From positions 102,605,642 to 102,669,641 of the forward strand of contig OY744531.1 of NCBI GenBank assembly GCA_963556195.1: a stretch of 64,000 nt of DNA. Reading direction: 5' to 3'. Numbering within the stretch: position 1 is the stretch's first letter; every line of letters starts with the position of its first letter. This DNA is from Sepiola atlantica (taxonomy: Eukaryota; Mollusca; Cephalopoda; Sepiida; Sepiolidae). A model generated the notes under the pieces. The model had not been told where the DNA came from. It ran no database searches and saw nothing but the letters and a program-made list of their open reading frames with translations. The position numbers and the translations under genes are program-made. Below are positions 1 through 11,029 of the stretch, one piece after another.

Positions 1-164
1 ATACAGGTCAAGTTCTGTTAAATATTTCATCTGATAGTCCCCAAAAATGCCCGCTTAACTGTTTTTTCCCTCCTATTTCTGAATTCATTAATTCCATCTT
101 AAATTGTCCTAAACTATTGCTCTTCTTAATCTGATAAACTTTTTCCAAAAATTATTGGAAAATT

Positions 165-306
165 ATTGTCAAGGCAGATTTCAAAAACGAGATCTATTCA
201 ACAATTGATTTTATTTTTTTTTTTGTTGATAGAGTATATTACTCTATCAGCAAAAAAAAAAATCAATTGTTAAATAGATCTCGTTTTTGAAATCTGCCTT
301 GACAAT
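165..306. repeat. Near-perfect palindrome (foldback)
   Basis: The two arms, each about 66-70 bases, are reverse complements with one internal mismatch and a T-run length difference, separated by only a few bases around 236-240. Both ends read ATTGTCAAGGCAG inwards. It has no coding content. It may be a small foldback transposon or a recent inverted duplication; no clear target duplication was seen. Confidence 0.85.
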
Positions 307-601
307 AGAGAGGAATATTAAGGAATATTGGAGAAGAAACATTGAATTCAAATCTCTGAAACGTCTGTGGCACAAGTAAATGACCAGGTGGACAGAATCC
401 AGTCTGCAAAATATCGTCAAAACCAATTGGGAGTGGTCGACCCAATGCAGACGAGAATCCGAATGTAATATTCTCTAAAAATGGCAGACAAATGTGATAA
501 TTTGGGGTGCGGCACTTCAATGTTGGAGCTCTATCAAACTCAGAGATTCTTTGATGGATGCTGGCATATATCAGCGTGACACAAACTAAAGTGTCTGAGT
601 A

Positions 602-940
602 TTGATTTACTCCTCTCCAGAAGTTAGGCACAAGGCCAGTTTTTATCTTACTCCCACAAGTAAGATGTGACCCAAGGTCGGGTCGGGAAAGTGGGGTTGA
701 AAAATTGCCTGGGCAGCCCCGTCGGCATTCCCCGGTAGGGGCGCCTCAGGCAGTAAGCAATAAACTTACTCCTCCCCAAAGAGGGGAGGCAAAGCCTGGG
801 AAGGTGGACCTCCCAGAACTGCACAGGACAGACCCATAGAACGGCGTAAATCAAGCCCCGAAGGCCAAGACAATACCAGTCTATGGGGTGTAGTATCCAT
901 CGGAACAGATACTACACTTTGATCTTAGCCAAAAAGTGTC
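602..940 (-). mobile_element. U2-snRNA-headed SINE, full length, subfamily A
   Basis: Read on the minus strand, the head (right side) carries GGCTAAGATCAAAGTGTAGT and then ATCTGTTC, which matches the 5' end of U2 snRNA including the GUAGUA branch-site-pairing segment. A shared body of about 250 bases follows, with conserved short hairpins (CCTCCCC/GGGGAGG and CTTAC/GTAAG), and a 3' end reading GGAGTAAATCAA. Perfect 10-bp direct repeats TGTCTGAGTA flank it (592-601 and 941-950), as expected for LINE-mediated retrotransposition. It has no protein-coding capacity. Confidence 0.85.
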
Positions 941-950
941 TGTCTGAGTA

Positions 951-1812
951 ATCACAATGAAAAGTGCCAAATCATTGCCACATCTTTTATATACTTCGGT
1001 AAACCTCTGTAAATTTGAATTTATTTCACGTTTTCTATAATATTTTTGTGTCTGTGATTTCTTTATACTGGTTTATTCTTTTTTGATGTGTAAAAGGACA
1101 TGCTAATTGATGAAGAAGATCTTAGGACTTTAAAAGAAAATATCTTTCCTTTTTACTTAATCAATTAAGTCACTTTGCAATTTTTAGTCAGTTGGTTTTT
1201 GTATCTTTGACACGATATCATACTTATATGCCCCATTGCGGCTGAAAGCAACTCAAATTTTGGATGTACTAATAGAAATAACATTTGATTTAAATTATTA
1301 TAAAGACACCACCACCACTTATGCTTTGTTAGTAGTGTTGGTAATGGCCCTGTGAGGCGGACGCATCTTGAAGTGGGCGTATGTGTTTGAAATCGTTTGG
1401 TTTGGCTTGCGCGATTTAGTGCAGGTGGACCCGTACAGTCGAGTGCAGAATGGGGCTGTTCTCACAGTCTGAGCTCATAGACGTTGACAAGGTCACCACG
1501 TTGACAAGGTCACCACGTTGACGAGACCTCAGATCAAGGGTCAATGTGCACCTGCGAATAGGGGCTCTGTGACGTCACAGGCTTTTGCATGGGAAGCTGT
1601 GTTTTGCCAGTCTGGGTTTTGGAAGCGGGCCAAACGGACGATTTTGCTATGTAATCTTCAAATGATTAGGGGAATTAAATTCCCTAAGAGAATACAGGCA
1701 TCAGATTCCTTCTTCCCCCCTCCTCGAATGGCTAAGGACTTAAATAGGAATTAACTATGATAAAGCAGTAATTTGGTGTCTCCCTCGACGTTAGTGAATA
1801 TTTCCGGCGGCG
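951..1812. other. No gene seen; possible LTR remnant at 1340-1812
   Basis: Bases 951-1340 are AT-rich and show nothing recognisable. From 1340 the base composition becomes more GC-rich. There is a tandem copy of GTTGACAAGGTCACCAC near 1485-1520 and a perfect cAMP-response-type palindrome TGACGTCA at 1570-1577. The sequence is interrupted at 1821 by a transposon and resumes at 5076. Composition and promoter-like motif suggest a retroelement LTR or untranslated region, but no paired LTR is present in the window, so this is speculative. Confidence 0.25.
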
Positions 1813-1820
1813 ACGATAAC

Positions 1821-4800
1821 TAGAGTTGGGCGGTTTTGAAATTTTGGTTTCGGTATCGGTATCGGTTTTTTTCCCTTAAAACCTCGGTTTACGGTTCGGT
1901 TTTTCGTTTTTTTTGAAAAAAATTTTTTTACTATGGAAGCTATTCATTCTCTTGTGTGATGATTAGTTATTATTCAACGTTTAGTTGAATTATGCCACTG
2001 TTTCGATAATTTTGTGACTGAATCATTCTCCATGATATGAATCATATAAGTTTTAAGGTGTTGACTGTTGTAATCAAAGTTCTGATATCTTTTTAACAGT
2101 TAACTCGTTAAAACAGTGACCAAAGATTCATGAAAGATTTCTGAAGAATAAAACTGAGTTTGAATATACATTCTATCTAATTCTTTAACCCATTAGAAGC
2201 TAAAATATAACTCAGAAATGCAAGAAATTAAAAAACGAAAATTTATTTAAACAAACAAAATAATTTTACAAATAAAATTAAGCAAAAATGATGATGAAAA
2301 TGAAATATTGTCAAAATTATTTGACAGATAAAAATTTTAATTTTTTAATAGGTGAAAATGTTTGCAAGACGTTGTGTCTTGTCGCGTAAAATAAACACAC
2401 CATATACTTCTCGAATTGCCGGTGTTGACTGTTGGGATGTCTGTCATTTTGTGTGCTCGAAGTTCTGTCAACTGGTGCGTGTTGAGGTTAATATTTGTTT
2501 TTAAGACAGGGTAATAAAACTTTATAGACATGTGTAAAAGACTAGTAGTACACCCGAAAACCGCGCCAAGGGAAAAGGAAGGATGGTTAAAAAAAAGTAG
2601 AGATTATTAATTCACCTAAAGTCATTTTTTAAGCTTTAAGGTAATTTTAGTCATAGAATTCATGACTTGGATTAAAGTTTAATAATTAAACTTTCGAATA
2701 AATTGTCAACTCTAAATAAATACCATATTAACAATTTAGTAAAATATAAATCGTTGCATAGTCTACTTTTTGAATAACCCATTTTTGGGATAGAGAACGG
2801 TATAGTTGAGAGATAGTTCTCTAGAAATTACAATTTATGTATGAAGTGGCTTTTCAAAAGTAAACAATGAAATGCCTAATGTTTAAAATAATTTTAAAAA
2901 TCCGAATAAATCTCAATAATGGCATATATAGAAAGAGCTTGATGATCTAAGAAAGAATCTTTTTAAATTTTTTAAATCTGACTAAAAATAAGGAAGTTAT
3001 GACTATTTTTGTGCCTTGCACAATTGGATATTTTCCCCTCTTTAATACCATATGCGTTTCGTCACATTTTTTACACTAATTTTTCAGTAAAACTGTTATA
3101 TCTTTGTTAAAACACAAGATTAAGCAATGAAATTTACCATATAAGTGTATTTTTGTACAAGGAATCAGAATATGCCACTGAAAAATCTCCAGAAATTAAT
3201 GGTTTCCAAGTAATCTGCACTAAGTGCACATAAATATGCTGCAATACCTTAAAAATACCATGAATCCATTAAAAGAAAGAAGTTAGAAAACTCAAAGTTG
3301 AATTGTAATACATTTTATGTACAAGAAACTAAAATCTAATACTAGGACTGTTTAAAAATGAATATATTGCAAGATTTCTTTAGCATTATTGTAGATTTAC
3401 ACCTTCTGCTAACTCACCCCCTTACCTCCCCAAAATATGAGATTCTACTTTTTTTATTTAGGCAATTACATGTTAACACTCTGAAAAACTTGGCAGAAAG
3501 AAAGAAACAAAAACAATTATTTTAGAATTTAAAGTGGGGATCAGTTTCACATAAAATAATCCCCCATTTCAAGGCCATTCTAGCGTTTTAGGACAGTTAA
3601 TTATTTTTTCTATGGGAGATAAATCCTGTGCGTTTTTCTTGTTTTTTTTTGTTTTTTTTTTTAGACGATTATAAGGGTTTTTGTGGGAGGAGGGGGGCTT
3701 ACCACTTGAACTTCAGGTTAGTGGTAGGGCTAGGGGCAATTAAGTGTGAACACCCTGAAAACTTAGCAGAAAGAAAAAAAAACAATTCATTTAGAATTTC
3801 GAGTGGGGGATTAGTTTCACATATATTTAATGCAGAATAATTCACCATATCCGGGCCATTCTAGCGTTTTAGGGCATTAATCAATTTTTTTCTATGGCAA
3901 ATAAATCCTGTGCGTTTTTTTTTATGGGCGTCTTCTTTTTTTTTCTTTTTTTAGACGATTATGTGTGGTTTTAATGGGCTTTTTTGTAGGATTAGGGCTT
4001 CCTACTCGGACTTAGGGTTAGTGATAAGGTTAAGGAAGGGGTTTTGTTTTGGATGGAGGTTGCCATTCGGACTTAGTGTTAGAGTTAAGGGAGTTTTTTA
4101 GGAGTGGCTTGCCACTCATATTTAAGGTTAATGGTACGATACGTTCAAGATGGCATTTTTAGGAGGTGGGCTTGTTAGTCGTTAGTCGTACCTAGAGTTA
4201 ATGGTAGAGTAATTATTTATTTTATAAATTTCACTAAAAGGCAAGAATGCCCGGGAAATCGGAGATCATTTTACATTAAATTTATATGCGAAACTGATCC
4301 CCCACTCTAAATTCTAAACTATTTTTTGTTGTTTTTTTTTTTCTTTTTTTCGCCAAGACTTTAAGACGTAATCGCCTAAAAAAGTAGAATCTTAATTTTT
4401 TTTTTTAAATTGGCGACTAGAAATTCATTACTACTAGAAGTTCGAAAGTTGAGTGAAAACCAGTACTTTTTTAAGTATTTTTTATAAAAGAACCAAATAG
4501 GATTAACTTTTTTAAGCACAAAAAGTATTATCTTTTTTTACAAGACGCTGCTGCTGATTGATTGTTATATCAGCAATACTAGTAGCCATTGTTGACTTTC
4601 GCTCAAAAAAAGGACAATATTTTTTAGGATAAGATAATTTAAAATTACTATTACCGAAAGACAAAACAACGTACAATTATAATTTTAATGCATAAAAAAA
4701 GATGAAAGATTAATTTATTTACTAGTTGGGTACGAAAAATGTAACAGCATTTTCTATATTCATATTTTAAAATGTTTAAAATTCGTTCTAGAATGAAAAT

Positions 4801-5067
4801 AAACAAAAATCGCCTCGTGTTTATAGCAGTAATTGCAGTAATATATTTGTTCAATCTGTCCTCTTACTAATATAACATTTTTTGGTAATATTCAATTTTA
4901 TTCAAATCGTAAAATCTTTTCAACCGTGTTTCCTTGTATATGGTGGCTTACTGTAGTAAAAACACAATACCGAACGGTTACGGTTTTTAAAAAAAAAACC
5001 GATTCGGTATTCGGTATGGAGACGAAACCGAAAAACCGCGGTTTTTCAGTAAAACCGCCCATCTCTA
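1821..5067. mobile_element. hAT-type DNA transposon, non-autonomous
   Basis: The termini are TAGAGTTGGGCGGTTTT on the left and, inverted, TAGAGATGGGCGGTTTT on the right: 17 bp with one mismatch. They are flanked by a perfect 8-bp direct repeat ACGATAAC (1813-1820 and 5068-5075). An 8-bp duplication and TIRs of this kind are diagnostic of the hAT superfamily. Subterminal regions on both sides are rich in inverted CGGT/ACCG motifs (GGTTTCGGTATCGG left; ACCGATTCGGTATTCGG right). The 3247-bp interior is AT-rich, has no reading frame above about 80 residues and no hAT transposase motif, so the copy must rely on transposase from elsewhere. Confidence 0.85.
3425..4415. repeat. Imperfect inverted-repeat element nested in the hAT element
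   Basis: The left side carries GATTCTACTTTTTTTATTTAGG and, further in, AGTGGGGATCAGTTTC; the right side (4270-4400) carries both in reverse complement. Two partial direct copies of the left block occur (about 3530-3620 and 3780-3910, each ending AAATCCTGTGCGTTTTT). The centre holds degenerate GGGTTAGTG-like repeats (4000-4150). It looks like an older foldback element that the hAT element acquired or that inserted into it. Boundaries are approximate. Confidence 0.5.
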
Positions 5068-5075
5068 ACGATAAC

Positions 5076-5387
5076 TAACGCCTGAAATAAATAAATGAAA
5101 ACTAAAAGATTGTTGCCTCGTGAATTTGTGTTATAAAGGTTTTGTTGCAGACACAGCGAATGGCGATGTTCACGGCAGAAGGAAGAAATAATTCAACCAC
5201 TAGATGACACACCCCCTCCATGGGACGGGTATACGGAGCAAGAACTGCCACGGCCCATTCCGGGACGGGTATACAAAGGAGAACTGCCACAGCCCAAGCA
5301 ACAGTAGTAATAAAACCGATCAAACGTTTAGGTACGCTCATAAATTTAAAAAAAAAAATACCTTTTTTATGCTATTTTAGTATTAAG
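5076..5387. other. Right flank of the hAT element; 40-bp tandem duplication
   Basis: This continues the sequence that was split at 1820. It contains two imperfect copies of a 40-base unit beginning GGGACGGGTATAC (5222 and 5262). Short frames read through on both strands but none is recognisable. No gene is supported. Confidence 0.4.
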
Positions 5388-5727
5388 TTAAAAAGGTTAT
5401 AATAAAGTTAAAAAGGTTAAAATGAAGTTAAAAAGGTTAAAATGAAGTTAAAAAGGTTAAAATGAAGTTAAAAAGGTTTAAATGAAGTTAAAAAGGTTAA
5501 AATGAAGTTAAAAAAGTTAAAAAGGTTAAAATGAAGTTAAAAAGGTTAAAATGAAGTTAAAAGGGTTAAAATGAAGTTAAAAGGGTTAAAATGAAGTTAA
5601 AAGGGTTTAAATGAAGTTAAAAAGGTTAAAATGAAGTTAAAAAAGTTAAAAAGGTTAAAATGAAGTTAAAAAGGTTAAAATAAAGTTTAAAAAGATTATA
5701 ATAAAGTTTAAAAAGATTATAATAAAG
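5388..5727. repeat. 20-bp minisatellite
   Basis: About 17 tandem copies of AAATGAAGTTAAAAAGGTTA with point variants (AAGGG for AAAAG, occasional shortened AAAAAGTTAAAAAGG units). A larger pattern of about 120 bases seems to repeat (the shortened unit recurs near 5510 and 5640). Confidence 0.9.
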
Positions 5728-6529
5728 ACAGAACATTCTTTATTGAAGCTTGTTTAAAACATAAAATTTGTGTTGCATAGTCAAAGGGTGCCATCAAAAT
5801 GAATATATGTAACCATTTAGTTCTTTAAAGTCATTCAATCATTAATATTTTAATCACTTGAAATCATAGTTTCATTGTTGATCGCCGGCATACTGCATGC
5901 GTGTGTTATCATGTTCTTCCAAGGACTGAGGCCAATTCTGTTAGCTGCAATCATAAGCCATTTGCCATGTTTTCAGATGTTACTTGAATTAATTTAATAA
6001 TTATATTATCATTATTTAGTTAATTCAAACAACATGTGCTTAGAAGAATAAAGCAAATGTTCACCCCCGTAGCTGAAAGGTCGAAAAAGGGGGGGAAGAG
6101 AAATATATATAGAGAGAGCTACTTATGGTTTAAGAGCATAGCTTAATTATTAACCGTTTTGTTTGACCATTTTAAAAACACATCTGGTCTTATTCAATCT
6201 CCCATCAAGACTGAGATTCGACTAAGACTGACTTTCTTTCGACTGTCACTCTCTCTGGTGGTCATGTCTGACACCATGTTTGCTAGCTTCGTTGGCTTCC
6301 GGTTTCACAACTCAGCACAGTAGATCTCTTGACTCCGTTCATTCTCCCTTTGTCTAAGACGTTTCCTGTTTACCAAAATGTCTAAACAATAGGTACTAGT
6401 AGTTGTAACCCTAACCCATCAATATTTAACGTTTAAAGTGTCTTAGAATTCAATCAAATTTTTTGAAATTAGAATAGTATTTTGCTATGTTGGGTATTAA
6501 AACACTATGCATATTATATGGGAAATAAA

Positions 6530-6625
6530 CATTGACTTAGGGCATAATTGTCCTAATGGATACCAACATGGACTATGGAATCTGGATGCAGAGTTCAAAT
6601 CCAATCAGATCTATTAAATGTATTT
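6530..6625 (+). mobile_element. tRNA-headed SINE fragment
   Basis: CCTAATGGATACC (A-box-like) is followed 35 bases later by GAGTTCAAATCC (B-box-like), the spacing of a tRNA-derived pol III promoter. The same head recurs at 16115, 18905 and 51775. The body downstream is not clearly shared. Confidence 0.5.
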
Positions 6626-6734
6626 ATGCTTTAATACTGTTGATAATAAGCCAGCCATCAATTATGCAAGATATTTGATGTAGATAAAATATCTGATTGT
6701 GTTGAATCAATTATTCCTAATAGATATTGTGCAT

Positions 6735-6835
6735 CATTTGGATTATTCGGACTATTATTCTCAACGTTTCAGCTGATGTAATCTCCAATTTTCTTCAGGT
6801 GTAATTTTTCAGATGGGAATCTTTCTGTTAAACTC
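6735..6835 (-). mobile_element. Fragment of SINE with conserved central core
   Basis: On the minus strand it contains ACACCTGAAGAAAATTGGAG, then a CATCAGCTGAAACGTTGAG-type motif and the tail AGTCCGAATAATCC. The same core, in the same order, is found at 6880, 35458 and 37732. Confidence 0.6.
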
Positions 6836-6879
6836 TGGAACCTAATAACAGAGGTGATAATCACTAAGAATAGCATAAT

Positions 6880-7086
6880 AATAAACAATTCTACCCCCCA
6901 GTTATGGCGGACAGAGCAAGAACAATCTTCCCCTGTGGATTAAATAAGGGGTTCAGTTCGCAATTACGTATAAGTTCCTGAGTTTGACATGAAGATTGAC
7001 AAGTTCGAAAAGATGCAGCTGGAAAAGGTCGAAGGTTATATCAGTCAAAACGTTGGGTAAACGGCAACCAAAATTAAAATTTCCGT
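6880..7086 (+). mobile_element. SINE copy feeding the 27-bp array
   Basis: It matches the full SINE at 37732-38047 across the CAGTTATGGCGGACAGA segment, a GTTCAGTTCGCAATT segment, a repeated GAGTTTGACA/AAGTTCGAAA segment and the core GAAGGTTATATCAGTCAAAACGTTG. Its 3' tail GTCCGAATAATACAAATTAT is the first unit of the tandem array that follows without interruption. Confidence 0.65.
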
Positions 7087-7905
7087 CCGAATAATACAAA
7101 TTATACGAATAATCCGAATAATACAAATTATACGAATAATCTGAATAATACAAATTATACGAATAATCCGAATAATACAAATTATACGAATAATCCGAAT
7201 AATACAAATTATACGAATAATCCGAATAATACAAATTATACGAATAATCCGAATAATACAAATTATACGAATAATCCGAATAATACAAATTATACGAATA
7301 ATCCGAATAATACAAATTATACGAATAATCCGAATAATACAAATTATACGAATAATCCGAATAATACAAATTATACGAATAATCCGAATAATACAAATTA
7401 TACGAATAATCCGAATAATACAAATTATACGAATAATCCGAATAATACAAATTATACGAATAATCCGAATAATACAAATTATACGAATAATCCGAATAAT
7501 ACAAATTATACGAATAATCCGAATAATACAAATTATACGAATAATCCGAATAATACAAATTATACGAATAATCCGAATAATACAAATTATACGAATAATC
7601 CGAATAATACAAATTATACGAATAATCCGAATAATACAAATTATACGAATAATCCGAATAATACAAATTATACGAATAATCCGAATAATACAAATTATAC
7701 GAATAATCCGAATAATACAAATTATACGAATAATCCGAATAATACAAATTATACGAATAATCCGAATAATACAAATTATACGAATAATCCGAATAATACA
7801 AATTATACGAATAATCCGAATAATACAAATTATACGAATAATCCGAATAATACAAATTATACGAATAATCCGAATAATACAAATTATACGAATAATACAA
7901 ATTAT
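7087..7905. repeat. 27-bp minisatellite, about 30 nearly identical copies
   Basis: The unit is CCGAATAATACAAATTATACGAATAAT. Copies are almost invariant: one C-to-T change near 7142 and an incomplete last unit are the only differences I see. Because 27 is a multiple of 3 and stops are absent on the minus strand, it creates a 315-codon open frame reading YYSDYSYNL repeats; this is a by-product of the repeat and not evidence of a gene. High homogeneity points to recent expansion or assembly/homogenisation effects. Confidence 0.95.
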
Positions 7906-8184
7906 CGATCCGTATCCAAAAACTTATGAAACAATAGATATTGTGTTTAATTATTTAAGAAGAAAAAAAAAATAGTTGTGTAAATATTGAATGTTGCATA
8001 ATTTTTGGGATATGTAACACATCAGGAGAGAACATCCCGAATCATACTAGTTGCCTGTGCATACCATGTCCATAAAGATAAGAAGAGACAGTGCGAATGC
8101 AACTAAAGCAAGACTTACAAACCAGTCTGTCTTGTAGAGTTCTTTTAGAGTCTTCGTCCCCCTCTTGGTGGTTGAAGTAATAAA

Positions 8185-8345
8185 AGCCATTAAAAAGAAC
8201 AATAAAGACTGTTGGGCATACATGACTGAAACCTGGTGGACAAGTCAGTTATAGACTGAAGTTTATTTGTACCATATGATTAGATTGCAGAAAGGATTGT
8301 GAATTTTATTAATGATTCTATATGTTGAATTTTTTTTTAGGAGGC
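8185..8345. repeat. Single arm of a foldback family
   Basis: It contains the order AAAGACTGTTGGGCATACATGA, GGTGGACAAGTCAG, AAGTTTATTTG and GATTGTGAATTTTATTAATG. This is the right arm of the foldback elements at 9985, 21365 and 44065. The left arm is missing here. Confidence 0.6.
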
Positions 8346-8648
8346 AAATGCCGAGCATAGAGGTTATCCTGAGGACGAATCCGTTATGCTGATATGTTCA
8401 TGTGGAGGGTTCATCTTCCATTCATAAACTATTGCGGAAGCATAGATATCTCGAATCGCAGGAAGATTGGCCAGCCTAGGTGTTGTGAAGTAGTCCAACA
8501 GTAAAAAGAAGAAATCAAGTCGAGGTTGGGTTAAGATAACAAGTGTATTAACATAAAAGGTACAAAGGTAAGGAAACTGACTGGCACTCGACTAGCCAGT
8601 TACAATACTGTCCTTTTTCTCGCTGGTGATTGTCTACTCGCACTATTT

Positions 8649-8978
8649 TTGGCTAAGATTAAAGTGTAGTATCTGTTCCGATGGATACTGCACCCCATAC
8701 TGGTGTTGTCTTGACCTTCGGGTCTTGATTTACGCCAGTCAATGGGTCTGTCCTGTGCAGTTCTGGGAGGTCCACCTTCCCAGGCTTTGCCTCCCCTCTT
8801 TGGGGAGGAGTAAGTTTATTGCTTACTGTCTGAGGCACCTCTACCGGGGAATGCCGACGGGGCTGCCCGGGCAATTTTTAAACCCCACTTTCCCGACCCA
8901 ACCTTGGGTCACATCTTACTTGTGGGAGTAAGATAAAAACTGGCCTTGTGCCTAACTCCTGGAGAGGAGTAAATCAAT
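8649..8978 (+). mobile_element. U2-snRNA-headed SINE with 13-bp target duplication
   Basis: It starts TTGGCTAAGATTAAAGTGTAG, which aligns to U2 snRNA, runs through the shared body (CTGTGCAGTTCTGGGAGGTCC; GGGGAGGAGTAAGTTTATTG; GAATGCCGACGGGGCTGCCC) and ends GGAGAGGAGTAAATCAAT. The 13-bp repeat ACTCGCACTATTT flanks it exactly (8636-8648 and 8979-8991). It is slightly truncated at the U2 5' end. There is no poly(A) tail, so the 3' end was probably recognised by sequence rather than by poly(A). Confidence 0.9.
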
Positions 8979-8991
8979 ACTCGCACTATTT

Positions 8992-9980
8992 ATAGTGAGA
9001 ACCGGTGTAGTTTCTCTTCTGTTAGAACGGCCGGTGTAACACTAGGAAAACTTAGAAACAGGTGATTAGAAAAGACCGTACAGAGTTGAATTTGAAGACA
9101 GTTGAACCGTGAGAACTTGCAAAATATCAAAAATATGTCTGACCCCTGACCCCAAGGGAAAACTGACGTTAAATGAATAAAAGAAGAGTGCTTCTTTCAC
9201 TCTGAACGGAGAACTGGTACGTGATGTTTTTTTTCATTACGAACAAACTGGGTATTTAACATCATTTTCGCATTAAATAATCCAAGAAAGATTGATCTTT
9301 TTTCATGCTAACAAAGCAAAAATTGTATTATTCTTTATTCAAGCTATTTTTTGCTATTACTTTAAGGTGCATTCGACTCTGTAATATTTCCACCTCAATC
9401 AATGAAACTGGAAGACTCTTCTAGTGCTCTGAATTGATCTAATACAAAGATTGGTAATTTAGTTTGCTGTCAGTTTGGTCATCGGGGTAATTGACCTCTA
9501 CCTGATGTGAGAAAATAGCGATGTCACCATACATTGCGATAAGACTTCATCTGATAAATTATTCCCCCCCCCCACATACACACACACAATAAATGACTTC
9601 TTAATTCAAAGAATGGATGATAATGTCTGGCACCGAGACGGGAAGAGTTTATCCTTTCACTCAAGTTTTGTTGACTCTGCATCTTTTATAATAATAAATC
9701 CATTTTCAATATCCGTAGACACGCAGATAAATCACAGTCGAAGATGCAAGATAGCAGAAAACAAGGGGATTTTCATTTGATAGACTTTACTTTGCGGCAT
9801 ATAAACAAGAAAAATATTTGGCAGTCTAGCCCAAAGGATAACGTATTTGCATTATGACTATGGGATTTATATAAAAGAGTAGTTTATGTGTTTGTCTGGT
9901 TAACTGGTGGTCACGATTTCAATCCAACAATCAGAAAACTAAATTACATTTATTTGGTACAGAGTGACTGGGACCTGTAA
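8992..9980. other. No gene recognised
   Basis: AT-rich sequence without a convincing reading frame. It holds a C-run followed by a short CA repeat (about 9565-9590). Confidence 0.5.
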
Positions 9981-9984
9981 AGCT

Positions 9985-10330
9985 TCCACCCATGGAATCG
10001 TTAATAAAATCCAACCGTATTTGGTACAGATGAACTTTAATGGATGTCTGACTTGTCCACCAAGTTTCAGTCACTCTTTGTCTTATTGCTGCTCAAATAT
10101 ACACCCCTGCATTGCAAGCATAACTGTATACAACTGTTCATTCAGCATCACCCCCCCCCCTCTACTGATGAGATGATCACCAAAGTGTCCCAGCATATTA
10201 TTTAATGGTGATAAAACAAAGAATGTTGGACATGAATGATTGAAACTTGGTGTACAAGCATAGATGGAAGTTTATTTGTATCAAATATGGTTGGATTGTG
10301 AATTTTATTAATGATTCCATGGGTGACATT
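9985..10330. mobile_element. Foldback element, long inverted arms
   Basis: The left arm begins CATGGAATCGTTAATAAAAT (9991) and the right arm ends with its imperfect reverse complement (10294-10325). Within the arms TTTGGTACAGATGAACTTTA/AAGTTTATTTGTATCAAATA and GTCCACCAAGTTTCAGTCA/TGATTGAAACTTGGTGTAC pair. Arms are about 130 bases with a 90-base centre containing GATGAGATGATCACCAAAGTG, which recurs at 21555. Same family as 21365 and 44065. Confidence 0.75.
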
Positions 10331-10417
10331 TTTGCATGTGTGTGTGCGAAGGAGATCACTATATCTTTTTTCATAACCATCAATATATAGTCTATGTTAC
10401 CTGTTGTTTTGCATAAG

Positions 10418-10418
<1 letters not shown>

Positions 10419-10455
<37 letters not shown>
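10419..10455. repeat. (TA)n microsatellite
   Basis: Uninterrupted AT dinucleotide run. Shorter tracts of the same kind occur near 10648, 12296, 22457, 29163, 33364, 42025, 47515 and 47787. Confidence 0.95.
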
Positions 10456-10457
<2 letters not shown>

Positions 10458-10559
10458 ATATTGGTAGTTAAACATTTTTTTTCTTTATAAGCATCGAAGG
10501 ATAAGTATTAAAATTGAGAATAAAAGCCCTTTTCAATGCAAGATATATTTATTTCATTT

Positions 10560-10650
10560 TTTAGTTTCAATCCCGGCTTGAGGCACTAACTGGTCTAGCC
10601 GCACTGATCAGCTGTGATACAGCGAAACAGTCTGTATGTGGATGACTATA
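10560..10650 (+). mobile_element. tRNA-SINE 3' portion
   Basis: It contains a B-box-like GTTTCAATCCC, then CACTGATCAGCTGTGATACAGCGAAACAG and GTGGATGACTATAT, the characteristic end of the SINEs at 33480, 45003 and 45165. It is followed directly by a (TA)n tract. Confidence 0.6.
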
Positions 10651-11029
10651 TATATATATATATATATAATGTGCCAAATTTGAGAAGAGTTAGTATTGAG
10701 GACAAACAACTGATTTTTTTTAATGAATAATACATGAGAAGAATCTACAAAACATGAGCAATGTAAACTCTATAATAACCAGGGTGCTCGGAAAACGGCA
10801 GACATTTTGCCCACCTCATCAGGCCTGAAAACATAGTGTTGCCCCCAAAACGCTGCATTCAAACATGGTGCGTAAAACAGAAATAATGCATGCTGTTCAG
10901 ATTTGGGGGAGCGTCTACAGCCTAGTGTAGCAATCAATATAGCAGGCATTTCTTTAATGCTTTAGTTAAAATGGTTTCTCAAAGAAGTGGAATCACATTG
11001 GAATTAATTTCTGCAAGAAACGTCGTCAT

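Noticed and set aside
6953..7900. 315-codon open frame with YYSDYSYNL repeats
   Set aside because: It is produced by a 27-bp minisatellite without stops; both unit length and homogeneity explain it, and no promoter or start context is convincing.
8626..8931. 101-codon frame and similar frames in other loci (12607-12822, 54724-54924)
   Set aside because: They lie inside U2-headed SINEs, are not conserved in frame between copies, and follow the SINE sequence on either strand.
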